Positions 43,126 through 50,929 of a stretch of DNA of 64,000 nucleotides are shown here, in pieces. How positions within the stretch are numbered: position 1 is the first letter of the stretch; each line of letters begins with the position of its first letter. Under the pieces are notes generated by a model, which was given only the letters and a program-made list of their open reading frames with translations, was not told where the DNA came from and ran no database searches. A program made the position numbers and the translations under genes. The stretch spans positions 1 to 64,000 of the forward strand of contig CAYTMV010000003.1 of assembly GCA_964439015.1 (NCBI GenBank). The letters are read 5' to 3'. Source of the stretch: Gemmobacter sp964439015. Lineage in GTDB: Bacteria; Pseudomonadota; Alphaproteobacteria; Rhodobacterales; Rhodobacteraceae.

Positions 43126-44529
43126 TTACTCCATCACATAACCATAGGACCCCGAAAAGTCCTGCCGCGCCACTTCGCCGGCCGGACCCTTGCCCGAGAC
43201 CTTGCCGAACAGGAACAGCTCTTTTTCGGTGGGGATGCGCACGCGGTCGGTGGGCAGGGCCAGCACCTCGCCGCGGGTCGGCGTCACCAGATGCGGCGTG
43301 ACGATGATCACCAATTCCGATTGCGCGCGCTGATATTCGGCGCTGCGGAAAAGGGCGCCCAGCACCGGGATGTCGCCCAGCCAAGGCACCTGACCGTTCA
43401 GATCGCGGAAGTCATCTTGCAAAAGACCGGCGATGGCAAAACTTTCGCCGTCGCGCATCTCGACCGTGGTCGAGGTCTCACGCCGCTTGAAGGCGTTGAT
43501 CGAGAAGCCCTCGGATTCCAGCGTGACGGTGCTGTCGATCGACGAAACCGCGGCGTTGATCGACAGGTTGATGATGTCGCCATCGACCACGACCGGGGTA
43601 AAGTTCAACTCCACGCCGAAGGGTTTGTATTCGACCGTGATCCGACCCTCATCGGCGGCAACCGGGATCGGATATTCGCCACCGGCCAGAAACTTGGCCT
43701 CCTGCCCTGACAGGGCGGTCAGGTTGGGCTCGGCCAGGGTGCGCACGACACCCTTGGATTCCAGCGCCTCAAGCAGCACCGCAAACTGCATCGACCCGGC
43801 CGAGAAGCCCAAGGTCATCGAGCCTTGGGTGCCGACCTTCGAATTGGCCTGCCCGCCGTTGAAGGCATTGGTCCAGGCCGCCGGATTGCCCAGCGTGCCA
43901 GTGCCGGCCTTGACGCCCACATCCGAGCCGGTGCCGTTGATCGCCAGCGACGAGGACAGGTTCTTGGCAACCGAGCGTTGCATTTCGGCAAAGCGCACCT
44001 TCAGCATCACCTGCTGGGTGCCGCCCACGGTCATCAGGTTCGAGACCCGCTCGGGCGCGTAGCGTTCGGCCAGATCCAGCGCGCGATCCATCTTGGCGAC
44101 CGAGGATACCGTGCCGGACAGCACGATGCCGTCATTGGCCGTGCGGACCTCGATGGTCTCGCCGGGCAGGATCTGCCGCAGACGCTCCTTGAACTCGGAC
44201 ACGTCGGCGCCGACCTGCACCTCGACATTCGAGATCAGCCGCCCATCCGCCCCCAGCAGGGTCAGCGTGGTGCGGCCGGGCGCCTTGCCCAGCACATAGA
44301 TCGACTTGTCCGACAGGGTCGAGATGTCGGCGATACCGGGATTGGCAATCGACAGTTCCGCAAAGGGAACGTCGCTTTCCACAACCACCGCGCGGTTCAT
44401 CGGCACTTCCAGCGACTGGTTCGCGCCGCTTTCCATCACACGCAGGCCCTGCGCATAAAGGGGCGTCAGGCCGGTAGAACTCATGCCCAGCCCCATCAGG
44501 CCAGCCACCATGATACTGCGCAACCGCAT
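43126..44529 (-). CDS. cpaC: Tad pilus secretin CpaC/RcpA
   Basis: The 467-residue outer-membrane secretin has a signal peptide, a BON-like N-terminal region (FAELSIANPGIADISTLSDK, quoted in part) and the secretin core with LAEPNLTALSGQEAKFLAGGEYPIP (quoted as parts) and VPWLGDIPVLGALFRS, diagnostic of the family. It forms the gate through which the pilus leaves. ATG at 44529 (MRLRSIMV) gives a good signal peptide; ATG at 44550 is possible. Confidence 0.92.
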   Translation of the reverse strand: MRLRSIMVAGLMGLGMSSTGLTPLYAQGLRVMESGANQSLEVPMNRAVVVESDVPFAELSIANPGIADISTLSDKSIYVLGKAPGRTTLTLLGADGRLISNVEVQVGADVSEFKERLRQILPGETIEVRTANDGIVLSGTVSSVAKMDRALDLAERYAPERVSNLMTVGGTQQVMLKVRFAEMQRSVAKNLSSSLAINGTGSDVGVKAGTGTLGNPAAWTNAFNGGQANSKVGTQGSMTLGFSAGSMQFAVLLEALESKGVVRTLAEPNLTALSGQEAKFLAGGEYPIPVAADEGRITVEYKPFGVELNFTPVVVDGDIINLSINAAVSSIDSTVTLESEGFSINAFKRRETSTTVEMRDGESFAIAGLLQDDFRDLNGQVPWLGDIPVLGALFRSAEYQRAQSELVIIVTPHLVTPTRGEVLALPTDRVRIPTEKELFLFGKVSGKGPAGEVARQDFSGSYGYVME

Positions 44530-44712
44530 AATTCCTGCCTTTCGAAACATGCCTGAGCCCGGATCTTTTGTCCGGTTTGGGATCAAGATGCGCGATCCAC
44601 CGTTTTTTTGCAAGAATCAATCAATTCCGGGGTGAAACGGCCGCAATTTAGGCAACCGTCCGTGCATGGAATGTCACAGGCGCGACTTGAAGGCCGCGCC
44701 GGCCGAGTGGCA

Positions 44713-45561
44713 TCAATTTGTGCAGGGGATCGGGATCTGCACCACCTCGGTGCCCTTGCGGGTGGTGATGTGGCACTCAGGCACCGCAACCTCGGCCGTC
44801 TCGGGCAGGATCGGTGCCGGTTCGGCGCAATTGCCCAACAGCGCACAGGTCGAGGTTTCGATCGGCGCGACCGCGGTGGTGTCACCCTTGCCCACCAGCG
44901 CCACCGACAACTGTCCTGAGGCCTGCCCCTGGGTCAATCGCGCCACCTGTTCCGGGCTGGCAGCCACCGTCAGTGATTTCGGCGCCCCCGTCACTTTTTC
45001 CTTCTCGGGGCGGTCCACGGCGATGATCTCGATCGCTGTCTCGATCAACTGGGTCACTTCGTTGCCATTGGCGCTGGCCCCGGTCCAGAACACGTCAACC
45101 GTATTGCCCGGCTGCAGATAGCGGGACGCGCCAGCAGCATCTCCGAACTGGATGGTGAAGGCCCGCTGGCCGTTCTTGAGCATCGTGGTCAGGCCTGCGG
45201 CCTCGCCCGGCTCGGTCACCTTGACGGCGAGGATCGGCTCAAACGCTTCCATCTGCCGCAGCACGAAACGGGGGGTCTTGTCGCCATCCGGAAACAGCAC
45301 CGCTTCGTCGCTGAACGTGCCCTCGGGCAGGGCGTTCTTTTGCCAGAAGATCTTCTGGACATCCTCGGGCGTCAGCGGGTCGCCGTAGTTCAGCGGTTTC
45401 TTGACGACAAAAACCTCGACCAGCGGACCCATCTTCGCGCGCAGCTGGCGTTCCTTGACCAGTTCGGCCTGAGTCTGGCCGATATAGCCCTGCGCCATAT
45501 AGACCGCCGCCCCCGCCAGCGCGAGGCCGACCAGCAAAACCAATCCGAAAACCATCCGCAT
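44713..45561 (-). CDS. cpaB: Tad pilus assembly protein CpaB/RcpC
   Basis: The 282-residue protein has an N-terminal membrane helix (MRMVFGLVLLVGLALAGAA) and a SAF-like domain with VVKKPLNYGDPLTPEDVQKI (quoted in part), then YLQPGNTVDVFWTG, matching RcpC/CpaB. It works with the secretin, possibly by binding peptidoglycan. The C-terminal end has four cysteines, perhaps disulfide-linked. A GTG at 45570 in frame is less likely than the ATG at 45561. Confidence 0.9.
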   Translation of the reverse strand: MRMVFGLVLLVGLALAGAAVYMAQGYIGQTQAELVKERQLRAKMGPLVEVFVVKKPLNYGDPLTPEDVQKIFWQKNALPEGTFSDEAVLFPDGDKTPRFVLRQMEAFEPILAVKVTEPGEAAGLTTMLKNGQRAFTIQFGDAAGASRYLQPGNTVDVFWTGASANGNEVTQLIETAIEIIAVDRPEKEKVTGAPKSLTVAASPEQVARLTQGQASGQLSVALVGKGDTTAVAPIETSTCALLGNCAEPAPILPETAEVAVPECHITTRKGTEVVQIPIPCTN

Positions 45562-45600
45562 CGCAATCACCTGTTCACTGTTGCCCGGGTCAGCCGGGGG

Positions 45601-45792
45601 TTACTGGTTGCCGTAGCCGGCGTTCACACTGTCCAGCAGTGCGCCGGTATTGTCGGCGATGTTTTCGGTCGAATAGGCAATTGGCGTCAGCGCCAACATG
45701 CCCAGGCCGACGATCGCGGCGGTCAGCACCACCCAGTCAACGGTCACGGCACCAGAATCGTCGGATGCATAGGCTGTCAACTTTCGCAGCAT
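45601..45792 (-). CDS. Flp-type IVb pilin, divergent copy
   Basis: This 63-residue pilin has a short positively charged leader with DDSGAVTVDWVVLTAAIVGLG, quoted in part, the hydrophobic helix typical of Flp/Fap pilins, and a short tail ending AGYGNQ. It shares the AVTVDWVVLTAAIVGLG core with the two identical pilins to its right but differs in the tail. Processing by CpaA is expected just before the hydrophobic stretch. It precedes cpaB by 31 bases. Confidence 0.88.
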   Translation of the reverse strand: MLRKLTAYASDDSGAVTVDWVVLTAAIVGLGMLALTPIAYSTENIADNTGALLDSVNAGYGNQ

Positions 45793-45970
45793 CGGTCGTT
45801 CCTTTCTGATCGGCCCGAAAGCTGCGGACTCTCAGCGCCAGAAGTCGTCTCGGGCTTGCGGCCCACATTGCCTTTGTGACGGACAATTGTGGCTGAATGC
45901 GGGACAGAAACAGGAATTTTCCCGGTTTTTCGGTCACGCCGCCGGCCCTTGCCGAGGGCTGCTGCCAAGA

Positions 45971-46010
45971 GAAACGGGCTACATCCCGTCCCGGATGCAG
46001 CCCGCGTTTC
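45971..46010 (-). terminator. Long imperfect hairpin after the first flp gene
   Basis: GAAACGGGCT/AGCCCGCGTTTC with an inner CATCC/GGATG stem lies just beyond the flp stop codon. It may terminate or attenuate transcription, giving high pilin but low downstream gene expression. No strong T-run. Confidence 0.45.
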
Positions 46011-46027
46011 CGCCCTAAGCGGATGGA

Positions 46028-46222
46028 TCAGTTGCCGTAGCCGGCGGTGGTGTTGTCCAGCTCGGTCACGATGTCGGCCGACAGGCCTTCGATGCCGCCG
46101 CCGACGACGTTCATCACGACGATGCCCAGGCCAACGATGGCGGCGGTCAGCACGACCCAGTCAACGGTCACGGCGCCGGCTTCGTCATTCTTGAACGATT
46201 TGAAGATGTTCAGCAGTTTCAT
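46028..46222 (-). CDS. flp: Flp pilin, copy A
   Basis: The 64-residue pilin begins MKLLNIFKSFKNDEAGAVTV and has the Flp hydrophobic helix VDWVVLTAAIVGLGIVVMNVV and an acidic tail ending AGYGN. Flp subunits polymerise into thin adhesive pili for surface attachment. Its coding sequence is identical, base for base, to copy B at 46537-46731. The flanking DNA differs. A CtrA-like box lies about 145 bases upstream. Confidence 0.92.
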   Translation of the reverse strand: MKLLNIFKSFKNDEAGAVTVDWVVLTAAIVGLGIVVMNVVGGGIEGLSADIVTELDNTTAGYGN

Positions 46223-46363
46223 GGTTTGTGTCCTCTGGGTTCCATTGCACAAGGTATCGCCGCGGCGGGTTTTCCGTAGCGGCCTCTGTTCCGCACGATC
46301 ACCGTTTCGATGGGCCCATTTGCCCCCCCAATCATGGCCGGACTTGGGCAAGGGTTGGGAATT

Positions 46364-46377
46364 TTAACGATCTTTAA
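46364..46377 (-). promoter_or_regulatory. CtrA-like box upstream of flp copy A
   Basis: TTAA-CGATCT-TTAA (spacing of six) sits 142 bases upstream of the flp A start. The seven-base spacing variant TTAA-N7-TAAA is also readable here. Core TTAACGATC is shared with the box upstream of flp B. Confidence 0.45.
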
Positions 46378-46469
46378 ACGGTCAATTCGAGAGCTTGCAT
46401 GGCGCGTCCGAGGCGGTTGCGCGGATGCGCCTGCCTGCGGCGGTCTGGAAGGGCCGCGCAAATGCCGAA

Positions 46470-46498
46470 GGGCCGCCCCGCACGCAGCGAGACGGCCC
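46470..46498 (-). terminator. Hairpin after flp copy B
   Basis: GGGCCG pairs with CGGCCC around a GC-rich loop about 40 bases after the stop codon of flp copy B. Confidence 0.4.
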
Positions 46499-46536
46499 CC
46501 GGAAGGTCGGTTGGGCGCGCCTGGCGCGCCCGAAGA

Positions 46537-46731
46537 TCAGTTGCCGTAGCCGGCGGTGGTGTTGTCCAGCTCGGTCACGATGTCGGCCGACAGGCCTTCG
46601 ATGCCGCCGCCGACGACGTTCATCACGACGATGCCCAGGCCAACGATGGCGGCGGTCAGCACGACCCAGTCAACGGTCACGGCGCCGGCTTCGTCATTCT
46701 TGAACGATTTGAAGATGTTCAGCAGTTTCAT
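46537..46731 (-). CDS. flp: Flp pilin, copy B
   Basis: This pilin of 64 residues is identical to copy A in both protein and DNA sequence. Downstream and upstream sequences differ from those of copy A, so the duplication covers essentially the coding region plus a few flanking bases. It is the first gene of the tad locus. The upstream region shared with the divergent transglycosylase gene has a perfect CtrA-like box. Confidence 0.92.
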   Translation of the reverse strand: MKLLNIFKSFKNDEAGAVTVDWVVLTAAIVGLGIVVMNVVGGGIEGLSADIVTELDNTTAGYGN

Positions 46732-47032
46732 GGTCTTGTCCTTCCTAGGGTTCAGGGTCCATCCGCTTTCGGTTGCTCGGGTGGTTCATTCCCTCCGTCG
46801 CGGCATGAGGACATAAAGCCCCCTGAAACGGGCATCAGTGGGACGGCAAAAGGGCAATCAACAAAATCCGCAGCATTAAATGATCGTTAATTCGCAGGGG
46901 GTTTGCTGGCGGGCATCAGCCAATGGGGCAGCATTGCGGCAATCACGCCACGATTGCGGACGAAAGGAATCAACCGGTGGAAAAGGGGGGATGATTCTGG
47001 CAGGATGAAAAAAACAAAAGCAGGCACCGCCA
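46732..47032. other. Divergent promoter region flp B / transglycosylase
   Basis: No gene is seen in these 301 bases. They separate flp B (minus) from the lytic transglycosylase (plus) and contain a CtrA-like box at 46876-46890. Confidence 0.6.
46876..46890 (-). promoter_or_regulatory. Perfect CtrA-like box TTAA-N7-TTAA
   Basis: TTAA-ATGATCG-TTAA lies 145 bases upstream of flp B and 143 bases before the transglycosylase start. It matches the CtrA consensus exactly. Which of the two genes it serves is not known. Confidence 0.6.
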
Positions 47033-47959
47033 ATGAAGCGGATCAGAGCAGTTCACCTTGCCGGGCCGGTGTTGCTGGCCCTGTCTCTGGCGGCAGCCGG
47101 TCGGGCTGCGGCTCAGGAAGACCTGTCAAAGGCCGACATCCCTGAAACGGCCGCGCCGCCCGCCTTTGAATCCTTCACCTTCCGGCGGGTGGGTCTGCCG
47201 GGTGCCCCCGGCAGCCGTCGCATCACCGTGCAGATTGACCCGGCCGAGCAAGCCCGCCGTCTGGCCGCGTCACCCAAGGTCGACCGCGCGGCCGAGCAGG
47301 CGCCGCGCGACATCCCCGAGCCCAAACCACAAGCGCCAGCGGCCGCCAAGGCCGCCCCCGCCACAGCCTACAGCTGGTTCTGGGAGCGCGTGCCCACCGC
47401 GCGCAGCGCCGTCGATGACCGGTTTCCCTTGGCCTTGGCGGCCCTGTCGCAAGGGCCCGGCGGCGCGCAGGTCGCAGCGCCCCGGATGCAGAACCTGCAG
47501 GACATGGTTGACCGTTACGGGATCGATATCCTCAAGGCCACGCTGGGCACCGAAGTCTCACCCGCACTGGCCTTGGCGGTGATCGGCATCGAAAGTGCCG
47601 GTCGCGCCGATGCCGTAAGCCATGCCGGGGCGCAAGGGCTGATGCAGCTCATTCCCGCCACCGCCGACCGGTTTGGCGTCTCTGACTCGATGGACCCGGC
47701 GCAGAACATCCGCGGCGGTGTGGCCTATCTCGATTGGTTGATGAAGCGGTTCGACCGCGATCCGCTGATGGTGCTGGCCGCCTACAATGCCGGCGAGGGC
47801 GCGGTCGAGGCGAATGACGGCGTCCCTCCCTATGCCGAAACCCGCGACTATGTGCCCAAGGTGCTGGCCGCGTGGCAGGTGGCACAGGGCCTGTGCCAAA
47901 GTCCGCCGCAACTGGTCAGCGATCCCTGCGTTTTCAAGGTCATGGCGAAGGGCGGCTGA
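47033..47959 (+). CDS. Periplasmic lytic transglycosylase (SLT domain)
   Basis: This 308-residue protein has a Sec signal peptide (to about residue 28, AAA-Q) and a Pro/Ala-rich region, then a C-terminal SLT domain with the motif IGIESAGRADAVSHAGAQGL, quoted to 20 residues; Glu187 is the expected catalytic acid, followed by MQLIPATADRFGV and AYNAGEGAVEANDGVPPY. Such enzymes cut peptidoglycan to 1,6-anhydro products. It starts divergently from flp B, so it may open the wall for Tad pilus assembly. Confidence 0.87.
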   Translation: MKRIRAVHLAGPVLLALSLAAAGRAAAQEDLSKADIPETAAPPAFESFTFRRVGLPGAPGSRRITVQIDPAEQARRLAASPKVDRAAEQAPRDIPEPKPQAPAAAKAAPATAYSWFWERVPTARSAVDDRFPLALAALSQGPGGAQVAAPRMQNLQDMVDRYGIDILKATLGTEVSPALALAVIGIESAGRADAVSHAGAQGLMQLIPATADRFGVSDSMDPAQNIRGGVAYLDWLMKRFDRDPLMVLAAYNAGEGAVEANDGVPPYAETRDYVPKVLAAWQVAQGLCQSPPQLVSDPCVFKVMAKGG

Positions 47960-47972
47960 TGCCGTTGCCGCC

Positions 47973-48061
47973 GCCCTCAGCATCATTCAGGTGAAAGTAT
48001 CCCGGGGGGCTGCCGAGGGTTCGCCATCGGTCCGGGCAACCGATGGCAGCGGGCAGCGCCC
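47973..48061. repeat. Convergent-end repeat, right half only
   Basis: CATCATTCAGG at 47981 followed by TATCCCGGGGGG and then GGGCAGCGCCC near 48051 match the right half of the repeats at 9.5, 19.2 and 24.0 kb. The left half is absent. It lies between the convergent transglycosylase and scoB genes. Confidence 0.75.
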
Positions 48062-48072
48062 CCGCTCCGGCC

Positions 48073-48699
48073 TCAGACGATGGTCGCCTCGGTCGCGGCG
48101 CGCAACTCGGCTTCGGTCACGCCATCTGCCAGTTCGACGATCTTCAGACCGCCCGGCACCACGTCCAGCACGCCCAGATTGGTGATGATGCGGTTGACCA
48201 CCGCCTTGCCGGTCAGGGGCAAGGTGCAGGCCTTCAGCACCTTCGATTCGCCGTGTTTGGAGGTGTGGTCCATCACGACGACCACGCGGCCGACACCGGC
48301 CACCAGATCCATCGCCCCGCCCATGCCCTTGACCAGCTTGCCGGGGATCATCCAGTTGGCCAGATCGCCGTTTTCGGCCACTTCCATCGCGCCCAGGATC
48401 GCCATGGCGATCTTGCCACCGCGAATCATCGCAAAGCTGGTGGCGCTGTCGAAATAGGCGGTCTGCGGCAGTTCGGTGATGGTCTGCTTGCCGGCATTGA
48501 TCAGGTCGGGGTCTTCCTCGCCCTCATAGGGAAAGGGGCCCATGCCCAGCATGCCGTTTTCCGATTGCAGCGTGACGCTGATCCCTTCGGGGATATAGTT
48601 CGCCACCAGCGTCGGGATGCCGATGCCAAGGTTCACATACCAGCCGTCCTGCAACTCCTTGGCGGCGCGGGCGGCGATCTGATTGCGGTCCCAGCCCAT
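48073..48699 (-). CDS. scoB: 3-oxoacid CoA-transferase subunit B
   Basis: The B subunit holds the catalytic Glu in QSENGMLG (Glu47). The protein transfers CoA from succinyl-CoA to acetoacetate or 3-oxoadipate. Length is 208 residues from the ATG at 48699. GGAGG lies seven bases upstream inside scoA, and the ATG shares a base with the scoA stop codon. The ScoAB type (acetoacetate) versus PcaIJ type (3-oxoadipate) cannot be separated by eye. Confidence 0.9.
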   Translation of the reverse strand: MGWDRNQIAARAAKELQDGWYVNLGIGIPTLVANYIPEGISVTLQSENGMLGMGPFPYEGEEDPDLINAGKQTITELPQTAYFDSATSFAMIRGGKIAMAILGAMEVAENGDLANWMIPGKLVKGMGGAMDLVAGVGRVVVVMDHTSKHGESKVLKACTLPLTGKAVVNRIITNLGVLDVVPGGLKIVELADGVTEAELRAATEATIV

Positions 48700-49406
48700 C
48701 ACACGGCCTCCTTCTTGCGGGTGGTGCGCTGCTCGATGCGCTTTTCATGCGGGCCGGCGATCAGGCGATGCACATAGATGCCCGGAAGGTGGATGTGGTC
48801 GGGGTCGAGGCTGCCCAGCGGCACGATCTCTTCGACCTCGGCCACGCAGATCTTGCCACAAGTGGCCGCGGGCACGTTGAAGTTGCGCGCGGTCTTGCGG
48901 AACACAAGGTTGCCCGAGGGGTCGGCCTTCCATGCCTTGACAATCGCCAGATCAGCCACGATCCCGCGCTCCAGAATATAGGTTTCGCCGTCGAAATCGT
49001 GATGCTCTTTCCCCTCGGCAATCACGGTGCCGACGCCGGTCTTGGTGTAGAAACCGGGGATGCCCGCGCCGCCGGCGCGCATCCGCTCGGCCAGCGTGCC
49101 TTGGGGATTGAACTCCAGCTCCAGTTCGCCCGACAGGTATTGGCGCATGAACTCCGCATTCTCGCCCACATAGGACGAGATCATCTTCTTCACCTGCCGC
49201 GTCTCCAACAACACGCCGAGGCCAAACCCGTCCACGCCCGCATTGTTCGACGCCACGGTCAGATCCTTGACGCCGGCATCGCGGATCGCCGCGATCAGCA
49301 GTTCGGGGATGCCGCAAAGGCCAAAGCCCCCGGCGGCGATCAGCATGCCGTCGCGCAGCACGCCCTCCAGCGCCGATGTGGCGCTGTCATATACCTTGTT
49401 TTTCAT
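48699..49406 (-). CDS. scoA: 3-oxoacid CoA-transferase subunit A
   Basis: The 235-residue A subunit begins MKNKVYDSATSALEGVL and has the glycine-rich GGFGLCGIPELLI loop of class I CoA-transferases, then SNNAGVDGFGLG and ERMRAGGAGIPGFYT. With ScoB it forms the heterodimeric enzyme for ketone-body or 3-oxoacid use. GGGAGGG precedes the ATG. It diverges from a PAS-LuxR regulator, likely its controller. Confidence 0.92.
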   Translation of the reverse strand: MKNKVYDSATSALEGVLRDGMLIAAGGFGLCGIPELLIAAIRDAGVKDLTVASNNAGVDGFGLGVLLETRQVKKMISSYVGENAEFMRQYLSGELELEFNPQGTLAERMRAGGAGIPGFYTKTGVGTVIAEGKEHHDFDGETYILERGIVADLAIVKAWKADPSGNLVFRKTARNFNVPAATCGKICVAEVEEIVPLGSLDPDHIHLPGIYVHRLIAGPHEKRIEQRTTRKKEAV

Positions 49407-49500
49407 AAGCCCTCCCAGAGGCGGTGATCTTCCGGCCGCGAATGTCCACTGCTGCCCGGATTGTGGTCACTTTCCGCCAATCGGGGTCTTTTCGCCATGC

Positions 49501-49529
49501 GTAGGAATACGTAGACTGATACGTATAGG
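49501..49529. promoter_or_regulatory. TACGTA repeats between scoA and the LuxR gene
   Basis: ATACGTA occurs at 49507-49513 and 49519-49525, a direct repeat with 12-bp period; a related GCGTAGG precedes it. TACGTA is self-complementary and similar to sites bound by FixJ-type LuxR regulators. It sits immediately before the PAS-LuxR gene and 100 bases before scoA on the other strand, suitable for an operator. Confidence 0.45.
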
Positions 49530-49543
49530 TGCAGGGCGAGGGC

Positions 49544-50101
49544 ATGGCGGGCAAGGATTTTGAACGGATCGCCTTCCTGCACGCGCCGGATGCCACGCTG
49601 GTGCTGGCCGATCGGGTGATCCTGCGCGCCAGTCTGCGGGTCGAGGCGGTGTTTGGTTGGGCGCCCAAGGATCTGGAGGGCCAGTCGATCCGCATCCTCT
49701 ATCCCGGCCAAAGCGATTATCAGGTGATCGGCGAGCGTGCGCGCCGGGCGATGCAGGCGGTCGCGGTCTATCGGGACGAGCGGTTCATGCGCCGCAAGGA
49801 TGGCCAACTGGTCTGGATGGAGGGGCGCGGCACGGCACTCGACCGCGAAGACCCGCAAAAGCTGGCGGTCTGGACCTATCGCCCGATCGACCCGGCAAGC
49901 CCGGCCCCCAGCCAGTTGACCGAGGCCGAACGTCGGGTCGCGCGGTATCTGGTCAACGGCTTTACCAGCAAGGAAATCGCGGGGGCGCTGGGCTGTTCGC
50001 CGCGCACGGTCGAGGTGCATCGCGCCAACATGATTCGCAAACTGAAGGTGAGGAACAGCTTTGAACTGGTCAGTCACCTTCTGGCCGCGCCCGGACGGTG
50101 A
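49544..50101 (+). CDS. PAS-LuxR transcriptional regulator
   Basis: This 185-residue protein has an N-terminal PAS-like sensor domain (residues ~10-115: SLRVEAVFGWAPKDLEGQSI, RRKDGQLVWMEGRG) and a LuxR helix-turn-helix (residues ~122-185: LTEAERRVARYLVNGFTSKE, then GCSPRTVEVHRANMIRKL). It lacks a receiver domain, so it probably senses a ligand or redox signal directly. The ATG at 49544 was chosen over a GTG at 49529 because of the GAGGGC upstream. Divergent scoAB is the likely target. Confidence 0.85.
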   Translation: MAGKDFERIAFLHAPDATLVLADRVILRASLRVEAVFGWAPKDLEGQSIRILYPGQSDYQVIGERARRAMQAVAVYRDERFMRRKDGQLVWMEGRGTALDREDPQKLAVWTYRPIDPASPAPSQLTEAERRVARYLVNGFTSKEIAGALGCSPRTVEVHRANMIRKLKVRNSFELVSHLLAAPGR

Positions 50102-50156
50102 CGGCCATTGCCGGTGATTGAACCCCCGCCCCGCGCCTGTTAAACGCGGACCGTCT

Positions 50157-50230
50157 GGGCCCATACTCCAATCGGTAGAGAGAGAGGACTTAAACTCCTT
50201 CCAGTGTGGGTTCGAGTCCCACTGGGCCTA
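50157..50230 (+). tRNA. tRNA-like gene, anticodon UAA (Leu), class I form
   Basis: The acceptor stem pairs GGGCCCA with TGGGCCT, the anticodon stem GAGGA/TCCTT encloses CTTAAAC (anticodon TAA), and the T-arm is GTGGG-TTCGAGT-CCCAC. The discriminator base is A and CCA is not encoded. The variable region has only five bases (50201-50205), unlike the long arm of bacterial tRNA-Leu. The D-stem is weak, with one mismatch in the best pairing. It could be a real minor tRNA, a tRNA pseudogene or a tRNA relic of a mobile element. Confidence 0.65.
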
Positions 50231-50929
50231 GATGCGCCACAGGCAATCCGCCGCAGCACCGCCCGACACGGCAGGTCTCGGCCCATCCAGCCCCATCGCT
50301 CTCAGGGTGCTGGCGCCGGCCCCTGACATGAGTGTTACCTGCCGGCAAGCGCGATGCCAGCCGAGCGCCCTTTGTCGAACTCCTCTTTAAAATTGCCGAC
50401 GCGACAGACGCGTTTTCCGAGCGCATGCCGAATGGCTATCGGGCACTGCATCTTTATTTCCGCGATCTTCATGAACCGCGTAGACCCAGTGGCGGGAGGC
50501 GTGGCTTCTACGTTGTCATCTGGGTCGACCCGGTTCCGCGTGTCCGGGCGCTGTTTCCGAAGGCAGACCTGTTCTGCTGGCTGAGGCAGGCAGAGCGCCC
50601 AAGGGCAGCGCATATCGATCTTTGACAGTTGAAGGCACCTGGAGGGGCGTTAGATCCTCGTGGCCCGAAGCCAGCTGAACTTGCTCAGGTGCAGGGCGCA
50701 TATGGCGCTGTTCTCGCCAGATTTCAACTGAGGTCCGATAGGCTGGCCGCGCTCCGGGACGATGAATGCGCCGGGTTTTCCACAGAATAGTGCGACGAAA
50801 ACCGCTTTACAGGGTTCCGCTTTGGCCACACCATATCTAGTAAGGGTGTCATCTGGTTTCGCTGCCCCTTGCCAGATGCACAGTCATTAGTGGCTGCCAT
50901 AACTCATGGGGCAGGATGATGGGGCGGGC
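50231..50929. other. Gene-poor stretch after the tRNA
   Basis: About 700 bases without a recognised gene. An open frame at 50332-50625 (plus; 97 residues, ends AAHIDL) and an overlapping one on the minus strand have no known motif and no good ribosome site. Composition is less GC-skewed than neighbouring genes. It may be a decayed insertion beside the tRNA. Confidence 0.5.

Noticed and set aside
50335..50613. Minus-strand 92-codon frame after the tRNA
   Set aside because: No motif, no ribosome site, and it overlaps an equally weak plus-strand frame; neither can be supported as a gene.
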